A stretch of DNA of 64,000 bases from positions 13,516,001-13,580,000 of the forward strand of contig OX485804.1 of assembly GCA_950295325.1 (NCBI GenBank), in the 5' to 3' direction. This DNA comes from Polytrichum commune (taxonomy: Eukaryota; Streptophyta; Polytrichopsida; Polytrichales; Polytrichaceae). The notes below the pieces were generated by a model. That model was not told where the DNA came from and ran no database searches. It was given only the letters and a program-made list of their open reading frames with translations. Below are positions 33,956 to 45,866 of the stretch, in pieces. The translations under genes and the position numbers were made by a program. Positions within the stretch are counted from its first letter, which is position 1. The number at the start of each line of letters is the position of its first letter.

Positions 33956-36900
33956 CTATTCGCGTGACACTGTGCTTTCACCATAATCTAACCAGTCACG
34001 ATTCGCAATGGGCTTTTGGGGTCTTTTATAATCTACCCGCTGCTTGACATCAGCCTTTACCACACGAGTCCAATTCTGATTTGCTTCCCTGAAAGCTTTT
34101 GCTGTCTTTTCAGCTTCTCTGAAGACCCTCTGCAGATCCACCCAGAAGTCCCCAGGGCAAAAAATCAAGGTAAATAAAAATCAAGGTAAAGACTCTTCTT
34201 CTGAATTGCTTATTGACCATCCTCATATGAAACCTACCAATATTTTTAATGAGCTCCTATCATGTCAGTACTTTAAAAAAAAACAAAGAACCGGCAAAGG
34301 TTATTTGACTGGGTTTTCTTAGAGCCATGGTTATGAATCAAATCCAGATATTTGAGAATTTGAGAACTGTGGTTATGAATTTAAATGAAACAAAGGTCAT
34401 AACAATCTAACAGGGGCTTGATAGATGCAGAAATACTTGAATGCTACCATAGAATGATGCCTCACCTGCTTATCACGAAGCATGAGCCCTTTCTCACTTT
34501 CCAGGTCAGCAGTGCTGCAAAACCAAACAGTGATGGCACCAAGTGAGGTCTATATCTTACTGAGCTTCTTTGACCCAAAGAAAATCTACTTGATAACAGG
34601 AAAGGACACAATTACGTAGGAAAGTCGTCACAAAAACCTATGAACTTGTGATATGATCCAAAATTAGTGTGAGCATCCTTAACTCCATAGTAATTTAATC
34701 CCAGAGGCGCTAGTATGTCAAAAGAACCAAAACAGAGCAATCAGTACCTGAATGCAACCCGATTAAGGACTGGGGATTCAACTACCATCATTTTTATTTG
34801 TTCTCCAATCTCAAACACATCTGATACTTGATGGATGAGCCCACGGGCAATGTTACTGATATGTATCAATCCACTGCCACACACCAAATAGAAAAAGATA
34901 TCACAATTACAGCAATCCAGTTACTGTATATTTCATGAAGTCCAGTAGCTCCCTCAAACAAGGATAACCACCTTCTTAAGTAACATGCATTTCAATATGC
35001 TTAACCGTGCAAATTAGTAACCAGCAAGAATGCCCAAAAGATTACTTACTTCGATTCATCCATTCAGATATGTGCAGTTTTTCACACTTATTGTACACCC
35101 CTACAGATCATCTATCTTGATAGGCAAGAACCAGCCAACAAAAACCTTTTACCTTACATCCGTTCCATTCACTTGGACTCGAGCACCAAAGTCAAAGATC
35201 TGAACTACAGTGCCCTCATGGAGAGTCCCAGGAGACAAATTTCTTCTTGCCTGCAAGAAGCATGATAAAGACTTACCATCAAGAATATGATCAATTCATC
35301 ATTAATTTAAGAAAGAAAATTGCCACCTTTTGGTACTCATGTAGACATCCAAAAGGTTTAGTTACAACAAAACAATCAACTTACTCAATTTTTTGAACAA
35401 ATCAAAATTGCATGCCTTCACACTTATCTTACATAATGTATCTCAAATGCATCAAATAAGTTGTGGGGTCTCAGAACCACCCCAAGTGACAAATACATGG
35501 TGATAATATAAGCATGTGCAAACACCTTTAGGACATGTAATGGGCCAATTTTCCAAGCCCTGAGTTCCTAGAGGAAAACTAAAACACAAGACCACTCATT
35601 TCTACACAGATGTACACAGAATGAAGGGAGTGTTGTGCAACATACCCATGCTTGCCTTTCACTAAGCACTAGATTTCCACGAATCTCTTCTGCGACTGTT
35701 ACCATCACCCATAGTTTCCTACCCACCTTTTACATCCAGAAAGGTAATGTCAGAAGTCAATATGCAACGCTATCACATTAGGAGCTCTAAATACAGTAAG
35801 AGCTGACATATACATCCAAACATCAATGTCATCAATGAGTATTGCGTTTGCACCCACTTACAAAATCTTCAAAAGTCTCGTCAATCTCTTTGTTTGGAAA
35901 CTTGGCAAACTCAACCAAGGGTAAAAAAGCCCGCAGCCCCTGCATTCAGATAGGAGTCCTCCTCCAAATAAGTTTGTGAGATTTAATGTTCAAGGAGTAA
36001 TCCCTTCCTTTACAGATTACAAACATTCACAGAAAGTAATCCTCAATACTCATTCTCTACCTTGTATAAGAAAAACTCTATAGGTTTATGAACAACTCTC
36101 AGTCTATCACGCTACTGCAAGCTCAGGGGTTGACAATGCACCTCAATCCTGGATATAAGGCCTGCCTCGTTCCATTCAGTGATCTCAATCTCAATTGGTT
36201 CATTTTCCTCCTTGATCTGTAAACCCGGCAAAGTTTAGTAGACAAACACACCACAAGTTAAGTGAGAATATCTCCTCCATATATTGAAAAACAACACAAT
36301 CGATCGAGAGAAGGCATAGCATTCTTAAGTGGTGTAGTGGGTGATTCCCTAGATGAACACCTTGGAGAGTATACACTCAGTAAGATGCATTTTGGCAAGG
36401 TCTTTAAGTTGAATCTTGGTAGATGGGAGAAAGCTTTGACCGAAGATAGGTAACAATAGAGGTGTGGACTAATGAGAGCTTGCCACTTGACTATGCTTGG
36501 CATTCATGCATGTAATGGACCTTGTTTCTTGGAAGTTTAGTCTTGAAGCTCGAGTAGAAAGAAAATGTCCTTACAGATGCTTAAGAATCTATAGGCAGAG
36601 CTTTTTTACCTGCCGGACACGTTCCCATGCAACCCGTCGCCCAGATCGGCGAGCTGAGAGAAGAGCATTTCCACCCACAGTCTCTCCCATTACTTCCAAA
36701 TCCAGCACAGTTCCAACATCAATAGCAAGGGGGCCAGCCTCTTCAAGAGCAAAAATCTCATCATCATACACAACACGAGGATGGCCACTCGGTGGCACAG
36801 GATTTTTTCCTCCCTCGACATCCTCCGCCGGCAGCTCCCACTGGTACTCTTCAAGTTGGAATTTGTCAATGGGTAGAAGCTCCTTCACATGTAAGTGTCC

Positions 36901-37800
36901 AAGTTTTGCAGCTCCAATGTCTATATCGAGTTTTGCATGGTTACCGGACACCACCACCCCAATGACACGATGACCACTTTTCGGTTCATAATATTCAAGA
37001 TCATCCAACCCAATGGGCGTCGATTGCAAGGAGTTTTGCAACTCTACAGCATGATGGTCATTGACATGATGTACTGGAGCTCTTGACTCCAAAAGACTCT
37101 CCTGTGTCACCATCGTCGTTGGAAGGTTTTCATCTTCAGTGACATTGATCGATTCTGCGGCCTCAAGTGTAACACTGTCTTCTCTCAAGGGTGTCATAAT
37201 GGGAGCTTCATCTTTGCGACCTGTGCCCAAAGCAATGGAATCAAAGAAATCATCAACTTTACTTGAATGATTCACTGATGCAGAGGTTTCATGGAGTTTA
37301 CCAAGGGTTTCCACATTGGTCCTGCTAGAAGCATCGTGACCATTGGTGATAACAACTGCGCTGGAAGTTAGTGTGGATTCAGCTTCCACAGAAGGATAAC
37401 AACTCACATCACCAATAGAATTGCGGCTAGATGTGCGGTCATCTCTGCACACAAGACCCAATCTGGAACCTTGGTCTTGTAATTTTATTTGTGCAGAATC
37501 TTTAGATTCTGTGAACTCAGCACGTGGACCTGACCACCATGGATGCCGATGATGCACCGCTACCAACCTTATGTGCCCAAACCTGAAATCTCCATTGAAA
37601 ATTTGGTCTTCTCCTTTAAGTCCTCCTCTCCGTTTAAGACTTGGGCTAATTCTTCTTCTTCTAAGGACAACAGATGATGATGATGATGATGATGATGAAG
37701 ATGCTTCCTTCCTTGTTGTTCTTCTTGAATGCTGATGGTTACCCTGGTGGCAGAACAGGGAGGCGCCCTGCCACTGTTGGAAACACGCCCGGGCCAACAT
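33956..37800 (-). CDS. RLSB: Plastid S1-domain RNA-binding protein (RLSB/PDE338/BSF family)
   Basis: Eight exons fit with consistent phases: 37800-36610, 36216-36142, 35939-35862, 35726-35646, 35250-35153, 34873-34748, 34514-34466 and 34129-33956 (623 residues). Residues 1-50 look like a transit peptide with a ten-Ser run (34-43) followed by an Arg block. Residues 55-265 are low-complexity. The conserved part begins with DDLEYYEPK (266), then VIGVVVSGN and LDIDIGA (S1-like unit 1), LLSARRSGRRVAWERVRQ-IKEENEPIEIEITEWN, LVLSERQAW, GTLHEGTVVQIFDFGARVQV with GLIHISNI (S1 unit), and DLESEKGLMLRDKQ-RVFREAEKTA. In family members from Arabidopsis and maize this protein binds chloroplast mRNAs (rbcL and others) and supports their expression. 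The orthology call is from remembered family motifs. Confidence 0.88.
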
Positions 37801-38878
37801 TTATGATGAAATCCTTCCAATTCTACACGAAATCGGTAAATCTACATGAGATTCACTTATGGTGCAAGGTTCATGGTCATTGACGACCGAATTTGAATGT
37901 TTTGGACCCTTTCCTACATACAAAAATGCTAATGAGTTGTCAAATCCGAAATTGGCCACCGCCGTCTGAAAGACGTGCATGGGTACAGGGTGATGAATGG
38001 ATGACACCATCCGCCATGGAAGACGTATAAGACATGGAAAAAGGGTATAGGTCACATGGAAAATTCCTTCGGGCGTGACAACCTATGGATGTGTAAATAT
38101 AACTTCCCCCAAGAATCACCAAACACCGTGGGCTTAATAAAATTGGATGAACTGAAAAAACACCTTGAAAGACAAAAACAGGGGAGGGGCAGCTTCGACA
38201 GCCACGACAAAAAAAAGGTTTCACAATAACAAGAGCATGGGGTGAGATAGACTTAAGATTCTGTGAAGAGAATGACTGCAATTATGCCATTGACTAGGAA
38301 CTACCTATTACGAACAATTAACACTCATCCCTGTTGATGATGCTTCCTTTTTTTTATGTGCATTCCAGAAATGAAAAAATGAACTCACTACCTACAGACA
38401 CTCAAGCTCTATGCACGAATATAACCAAGAATTGCAAAACATGCTTAAACTAACCCTACATGTTCGCACCTTCTTCTCTGTCTACACCAAAAGATGGGGG
38501 CAACTTCCTCACACACATGATGAACTGCAGAACTAAAACAGAAACTTCAGAGAACGCTAAGTTCACTTCGAGGTATCCTAAAATGACAGAAGAGATTGTG
38601 AATCCATCGAGCCAAACAACAGACTTTCCGCCTTGAGAGGCTGTTGCATGTTTGACGAACCTCGAAGCATGCATTCCCTGGGGGCCAAATGTTGAAGCCC
38701 GGTTTAGGGTTTAGGGTTTAAGATCTACATGCTTTCCTAGATTTGTGTTTGGATAGTAGGAGGCATCAGCTATCTCGCCCTATTCTAGATCTGGGTGGGA
38801 CGGGCAGCAGTGAAGCTGGGATTCGTGGCGCCATGTAAGGCGTCCGTTAAGCTTGTCCTAAGGATAGGTTTGCGCTTG
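37801..38878. other. Upstream region of the RLSB-type gene
   Basis: This minus-strand 5' flank contains no supported gene. The notable feature is the telo-box at 38703-38720. Confidence 0.45.
38703..38720. promoter_or_regulatory. Telo-box: TTTAGGG tandem repeat
   Basis: The sequence is TTTAGGGTTTAGGGTTTA, two and a half exact plant telomere units. Telo-boxes (AAACCCTAA) are known cis-elements in plant promoters of ribosomal protein and translation-related genes, and they bind telobox-binding factors. This one lies about 0.9 kb upstream of the RLSB-type start codon, which is far for a core promoter element. An interstitial telomeric remnant is the alternative. Confidence 0.5.
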
Positions 38879-39829
38879 ATTACCGTAGTTTCCTAGCAGG
38901 TTAGGCAACTTGCTGCCAAATATTTAATTAAAGTTCAAAAAGTAGGTTCGCCACCTAAAAATAGTATATTCATATTTTCAGCAATTTTCTCTTTTAATTT
39001 TTAAAAATTCGGCTTACATTCATTTTTTATTTTTTATTTCAACTTATATCTTGTACATCTCTCTTGCATTGAATGACAAGTAAGATGTGAGTGAAGAGTT
39101 GAGAATGCTCTGTACTTTATGCAAGTAGAGTGGAGTTGTGTTCAACAATGCATATGGGATATGTAAACTTTGAGGTGAAGCACCTAGTTAGACGTCATTT
39201 TTATAACACGCATAACTTTTGCATAGAGTCTTCAAATGACATAAAATTTGTTGGAGGTGGAAGATTACTTGATTTCTAAACTTTGCTTAGACCAACAAAA
39301 TTCCAAAAAAGTTGATCTTCTATGCACAAATGAGCTCCAAAAAACTGTTATGAACGCATTTTAATTTTTTAATCTTTACACGGCTGCAATGTTTTGTCCA
39401 TATCTTTTGCATAAAGACTTATTTTGACACAAAACTTGTTGGAGGTGGAAGAAGGATTGATTTCTCAACTTTTGTTAGTTGGACAAAATTCTATAAAACT
39501 TCATCTTCTATGCTCAATTGGACTCCAAAAATTTGTGTACAACACATTTGAAAAGCCTCGCCTAGAGTCTTGCTACTTCTTAACCCATATTCTTTGTGGA
39601 CTAATGTACGTGAGCTTGATTACAAAACGAGCACCTTCTCCCCTTCAAAATTCACATATGCTTCCACTGTAAGTAAAACTCTACTGAGAAGTAAAAATTT
39701 CTTACTTTTAGGCAATTTTGAAAAATAATTAATTTTAAATTCGGCAAAAAATGCCAATAATATTCCAAAATTTTAGGCATCTATTTTTAGAATTATTTTG
39801 TGCCGAACCTGCTATTAAACTACGGTAAT
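38879..39829. mobile_element. Inverted-repeat-bounded element, ~950 bp
   Basis: ATTACCGTAGTTT-CTAGCAGGTTAGGCA at 38879-38907 is the inverse of TGCCGAACCTGCTATTAAACTACGGTAAT at 39801-39829. Inside, about 150 bp are duplicated in tandem (39205-39350 and 39395-39545), both with TTGTTGGAGGTGGAAGA and ATCTTCTATGC landmarks. There is no coding capacity. Boundaries beyond the inverted repeats are uncertain. Confidence 0.5.
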
Positions 39830-40008
39830 CCCAATTTAATTTCCATTAAGAATTGATTAAGGTTTACGCATGTTATTTGGATAGTCTTCTCTCTACACTC
39901 CAGTTCTCGTAGGATGTGAAACACGTAATTAGTGCACGATGATTAGGGCTTCTAATTTATTAAAAAAAATTAAATCCAAATTGTACATGTAATCATTTCT
40001 CTCATAGT

Positions 40009-40264
40009 TATAAAGGGCTTTTGCGCAAGAGTAAGGCTTCTTTTATCTTATCTTGTGGTTGGGTGGTTCATGCCATAAGACACTTAGAGAGTTCTCAATA
40101 GTTCAAGCTAGGCTAGCTTGTTATATTGAACCTCGCTCTAATACTAATATAACAAGCTAGCCTAGCTTGAACTAGTGAGAACTCTTTAAGTGTCTTATGG
40201 CATGAACCACCCAACCATGAGATAAGATAAAAGAAGCCTTACTCTTGCGCAAGAGTCCTTTATA
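40009..40264. mobile_element. 256-bp hairpin element with ~115-bp arms
   Basis: The left arm (40009-40128, TATAAAGG..GCGCAAGAGTAAGGCTTC..) is the near-perfect inverse of the right arm (40146-40264), with only a handful of mismatches over about 115 bp and a loop of roughly 17 bases. It could be a young MITE or fold-back, or a long-hairpin small-RNA locus. A transcript from either strand would form an almost fully paired stem. Confidence 0.8.
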
Positions 40265-42175
40265 TACCTCCCCACCATGCATGGTTGTCTTATGTTTAAC
40301 TAAAATAAAAGCATGTTCATAATTAGCAACTATAATGAACCCTACTTTGTGCTTTTAATTTAAACTCATTCTAGACTACTGTTATAGTTCGCTTTAATAT
40401 TTTATTCGCTCTCAAAGTGAAAATTCTCATGGTTATTAAGTGGTCATATAGTCCCCCTACGGAATCATAATGACCATTGAGGCTAGAATTGCCACTCACC
40501 GCTCAGCCATGTCCATCCAATGACCATTATCAAATACTTGAGTTCACTAACTAATTCCACGTCTTTGATTTTAATCCCATAGTCAAATTAGTTTTTTCTT
40601 GAAGTGAATCTATAAGGAGTTATTTAGATGGCCACCACAAATCTTTGGCCCAACAAAGAGCCTTCTACAATAGAGGGACTAAAATGTCTAAGGTGTCCTC
40701 TCGAGGCTTCTCATATACATCTATGTGCTACTCCACCAAAGCATGCATATTTTTTTGTCATTATCGTCAATTTTGCACTATCTTCAACAACTATACTATT
40801 TATTGCATCCTTCTTCAACAAATAACGATGGTAGACTTTACATTGGATTTACCCTTTCATAATATCTCACTTAATAAACACAAATATCTTTGTCCTTCAA
40901 GGGTTTACATCTACCAATTGACCATTTTCCAAATGATCAATTTGGTTTGCTCAAGGAAGGTGCCACATGAGCACGGCTTCATTTTGGCTTAATAGTCATA
41001 TACTCAAATCATGTCATGTTTTACTATTTCTAATGGTCCAATTATTGAATTGTTGGTGTTGTGATTCAGTGTGGCTCCAACCATGTTCTTACATGCTAAA
41101 ACTTGAACTCTTGACATCCCTACAACATTCTTGGGCACCACCTCTGCACCAACATCGTTGATCATAACATTAATCATTGTAAGTATATCTCCTCTCTCCC
41201 TCAAGCTTCCTCAATATACATCTATTGGGTCTTCGCTAGCCCTCATATATGTTGTATTCAAGTAAGCTCAAATGAGATTCAAGATCACGACTATGTATTC
41301 CAATGGAAAAACATAGCAAAGCAAGAAACAATTGAAAAAGAATGAAACCTAGGAATATAAAAGACATGTAACTACCCATTAACACAAGAAAAACATCATT
41401 GACAACTTTGAATATCTAATGCATCTTTTTGATTTAATTTCAATGATTGCGATTGTTCAAGGAATGCACACATGACCTCTTAGGTCCCTTTGTCCCTACC
41501 CCAATTCTTCTAGCCTTATCCATAGCTTCCATACTCCTCATCGCCCTTTGCTCTCATACATTATTGTGGTTTTGAAAATTTTGAATATTTATGGGGCTCT
41601 TCAAACTAATGACCCCAAATGAACCAAGACCCATATATTTTGGTGTATAATAAGTTATATAATTTTTACACTACCTATCAATTAAGTTATCAATATCATC
41701 CACACTTCATCATAAGCAAGTTGCTATCCAAGAAATATTATGGTTGGTTACACCTACATTTTATTCATCAAATTGAATAGTCACAAACAATTTGCTTACA
41801 TGAAATGCACTACAATAGGTGAAAATGTATCAAGAATTATTGTAACAACATGGGTGTGATGTATACTTAAGTTGATCTAACAAAATTGTGCTATCATACA
41901 ACAATCCCAATAACTCATAACTCGCTAAAAGTAGCCCCTTATGCAAATGAATTATCCATGGCATGGAACTTGGAGAGTCCAATCTCCAAATTCTCATTAG
42001 ACACAAAGTTGCATGCTTTCACCACAACGGGGTGGTAGTTGAGGTGCCAACTTGGATCAATTTGCTATCCCCAAACATCAAAGCTTCTCAAGGTCAAAGG
42101 TGTGGGGACACATCACCAAGGCATAGCGTCACATGTTGTGTTCATTGATTCATATATGGGACATGAAACATAGTC
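40265..42175. other. Intergenic AT-rich DNA
   Basis: No gene could be supported. The segment from about 41950 may belong to the 5' side of the LINE remnant that follows. Confidence 0.4.
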
Positions 42176-42179
42176 AATG

Positions 42180-43671
42180 ATTTCATGGCAAGAAGACCGT
42201 GTAAAATTTGGACTCCTTGACACTAAGGCAAGGGATTGGGACCTCATCACACAGTTAGTCATGCATGAAATGGCATAATATCCCCGAAAGGGATAAAGAG
42301 AAGGTCAGACTTGGAACATGGATTGGGTTCCTTACGGATCACCTTTCAGACTCGGTGGTAGTTTTTTTAAATGAAGCCGCACTTGACCTCATTGCATTCA
42401 AAAAACCTGATTGACCCTTCCAATCCCAATTCCATATTTTAAGGTCAACCCACAACCTAGATGTCTTAAAGAATGAAAAAATCGGAAGGAGAATTTGAAA
42501 GGGCTTACCATGAAGTTATGATTATCAAAACCATTAGAGGCCAAAAGAAACACGAGGTCTCGTTCTTCTACGGCAAAAAGACATCCCTTCAATAAGACAT
42601 GGACGTATGCGTTTGGAAAGATGCCACACAATTTTTGGACTATACTAGCAAGATAGGCGGGAACCTCCTCGACCCTCCACTCATCACTCCGATCATCCTC
42701 AATGAATGGAGAAGGCTTCTCCCGGATACCTACCAACTCAGATGTACAAGTATTTGGGACAAAGGAAGGGTTGGTAAGGAGGCAACCTTCATTTGGTTCA
42801 TTTGGCACAAGGTAGTGGCAGTCAATGAATGACGTGTCAAGATATCCGCTTAATGCTCCAAATGTCTCCCCTTCACCAAGGAGATCCTCAAACATATATT
42901 ATGGGATTGCATCCAAGCCCAACATATTTGGCGATGGGCTTTACAAATCCTCTTTTGAGCTTAGCGGCACCTAACAACACCTGCCTATTGAATTTAACTG
43001 GCAAAACGATATGTTTGGTCACGACATCCAAAAGAAATACAAACCTTGCTTTCAAATACAACATCTTCTCTGGGGCATTGCCTTGTGGATTATTTGGATC
43101 GAACATAATGACAAGGTTTTCAACCAAAACCAATGGCATAAACTCAAGGTTAAGAGCCATGTATGGGAAGATTGTATTTATTTATGGCAAAAGCCTCTTG
43201 GAAAAAGACTCTCAAACTCATTGAGAAATGCCTTCCTGTGAAGGACTTCATTATTGGGGAATTCACTCGGGGGGGGGGGGGGGGATCCTATGCCGCCACC
43301 ATGGACTCACGGTCTCATGGAATTAGAAGATCATGGCCACGTACCCATCTTGGCCTTGGGGAATAGGTGGGTAGCTCTTACCCTTGGTTTGTAGTTCATT
43401 TGAAATTAGGTTTGACAAGGTTTTATAGGTTGTTTAACACTTTGATCACTGTGGCTTGGGGGTTGTCCTTGGTAGGTGCAGTCATGGTGGTCCTTGGTTG
43501 GGTGGCTTGGGAGGTTGTCATTGGTGAGGTTCTTGTTACTTGGTTCTTTATTACTTTTTACGTGGCAGTGTGGCGCATTTGAGGAGCTCCGCCTCCACTC
43601 GCAGTGGACATGTATTTGGTTCTTCATGCATTTGACGTCCACATTTTGGCCTTTTGTCTCAAAAAAAATCC
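42180..43671 (+). pseudogene. LINE 3' remnant (zf-RVT end, 3' UTR, poly(A))
   Basis: Reading across frames, 42840-42960 gives CSKC then KEILKHILWDC...AQHIW, the Cys-Cys-His-Cys pattern of the zf-RVT domain found at the end of plant LINE reverse-transcriptase ORFs. 43011-43240 (ending in TGA) gives IALWIIWIEHNDKVF and KVKSHVWEDC, a typical LINE C-terminal region. Stops and frameshifts are frequent upstream. A 3' UTR-like tract (43241-43660) contains a run of about 16 G near 43269 and ends in TTTTGTCTC plus A8 (43664-43671), the expected LINE tail. It is non-functional. The 5' end is undefined. Confidence 0.65.
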
Positions 43672-44174
43672 ATTAGAAAAAATACAAGAGTCCCATATTT
43701 GGTTAAACACAATTAGATTGTTTTTGAAAGTGTCCAATTCCTCTAGATACAAAATTTATACATTTGTAAGGAAGTATACCATTGGAACCATAACATAAGA
43801 TTCGCATAGTCAAAGAGAATCTTCCAAATAAATGTTATTATTAAAATAATAAATAAATAATAAAACGTTTGAGACTATCTTGATCAAACTGCCTTTTCAT
43901 ACGGTGAAATTTGGTTTGTAAAGTTACCAAAATGTACATAAAGTCGCTGAAATGAGCCGAGGATACCAATTTTGGCAGGCTGGACTTACTGGTAAAGCTT
44001 ATTTGGGTCTAAGTTGACCATTACACAATATTAAAATAAATAAAAACAGCATTATTATTATTATTATTATTTATCCAATAGGTATATGTGATACGTAACA
44101 GCACATGTCTACAAAAGCTCTACTCATGCACTTTATCGGTGTGGGGCCATGTTTACATGCACATGTGACTATTA
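43672..44174. other. Intergenic DNA
   Basis: AT-rich with an ATT microsatellite (44051-44069). No gene is seen. Confidence 0.45.
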
Positions 44175-44763
44175 GGACCACTTCACACACAAGACTGAAG
44201 GCCCGTGACCATTGCAATCTAAGAGCTCTCATTGGTCAAAAGGGCATTGATTGTCTAAGTTCACTTCACACATGAAGGTGAAGGTTTAAAGGCTCAAAGA
44301 AGACTTCATGGATGAAAAGTCTACATAGAGTTCTACACGGTGGATTATGGATAAGGTTTCATGGTCTCCCGGAATTTTTGTCAGGCCCACTTCCAAGAGG
44401 TGGGCCTGACGCAAATTCCAGGAGACCATGAAACCATGAATTTTTTAATATATATTGTCCAACATGTTAGATTTCAAAACATATTGCAAGGCAGATTCCA
44501 GAATAGATTTTAGGACAGACAAACATCACCAAGTAATTCTCTCAAATTGATAGAGTTTGAGACATATTATATTAAACCAAATCCTCCCCTCTTTTTCCAC
44601 CAACAAAATATGCAATGGTCCCATTCTCACTGCACAGTATGCTTGAGGGCCCATGACTACATAAAACGGCTTTCCCAACACCCATGGTCCGGCCTTTGGA
44701 TGAGGGTCAAGGGTCCTCACCATTACAAGGTCACGGCTCTTGGCTCATGTGTGAAGTGGCCCT
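44175..44763. mobile_element. MITE-like element, copy 2, with internal perfect-type hairpin
   Basis: The ends GGACCACTTCACACACAAG and the inverse of TGTGTGAAGTGGCCC match copy 1 at 9425-9922, including the following GCCCGTGACCA. Inside, 44355-44392 and 44398-44435 form a 38-bp stem with about four mismatches around a very short loop (GGTTTCATGGTCTCC ... GGAGACCATGAAACC). Confidence 0.65.
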
Positions 44764-45866
44764 TCGTGTGGTAAAATTTTGTCTAACATAACACCAATAA
44801 TAAATATCCTCATTTTGATTGACAAAAATGAATGTGAATGATTAATGTCAGCAAAGCAAGAGTTGTTTTCAAACATCTTCAGAGACTACATATCCTTACA
44901 AGTATTGATATAGGACTGAAGTAGAACTTACAATGAAAGTTCACTGTCCATATCTAAAGCATGCTGACTACATGGTGCCTCAAGACCTCCTGTTCATCCT
45001 TTTGATTCTCTGAATATAGTAGATTGAAGTTAAGCAACCAATTGCTAAGTTATGTTGGCTGATTCTAATTTACAAGAGACCTTGTGCAAAATTTGGACCC
45101 AACTGCTTACGAATTTTGGACTCTATTCTGCCCCGTTTTCAAGAGGAATCTGTACCTAAGGTATGCAGGTGTTACTTGATTACTTATCTTTACAGGACAC
45201 CTATAGTTGATTGATGTATGGTTAGGTGAGGATCAAAAATCAAATCATAAAGACACGTGTTCAAAAGAGATTGAACCACAATAGTGAACAAAGTTGGGAG
45301 GACCTATGTATTCAGTTATGTAAGCAACAAACATGCAATTCCTATAACCATACCTTAGGTCTGATTTTCAATCTGGTTTCTGTTGATATTTCATCTTAGA
45401 TTCACTAATGCAACACAAATTTAGAGATGTACTGTAAATCTGATCAATGGAGAACAAGAAAAATAAACCAAAAAACACCCGCATACCTTATCAGCTAAAT
45501 AATTGCAAAATTTAAAACTCATAACACCTTCTCAAGAGTACAACAATGCTCAACAATGCTCAACAATGTTCGCCACAATTAAAAACTCTGAATGGACATG
45601 GAGCGCACAGGTTTCACTCAGGTTAGAAAATCGTATAGCATTGATGTTCCATGTATAGTATCCTCATCTACTTCACCAATCGACATCCAATCTTCTGGAC
45701 AGGTACTAACTATATTCAGAGGACATGACGTAATCTACTTTCTCATGCTATAGTACATGTTGTGCTGCACAAAGCTCAAATATGCCGTACATCGGTGTGT
45801 ACAATAATTTACAACCTCATTCGAAGCAGTTCATTTGTTTCTGAAAAGGACTCAATTTTGGGCACT
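44764..45866. other. Intergenic DNA containing a dispersed repeat (45160-45330)
   Basis: No gene is seen. 45160-45330 is the inverted copy of the repeat at 28650-28850. A short CAACAATGCT triplet repeat lies at 45541-45571. Confidence 0.5.

Noticed and set aside
42398-42895. 165-residue minus-strand frame
   Set aside because: It is antisense to the LINE zf-RVT remnant. The plus strand carries the recognisable domain, so this frame is a shadow.
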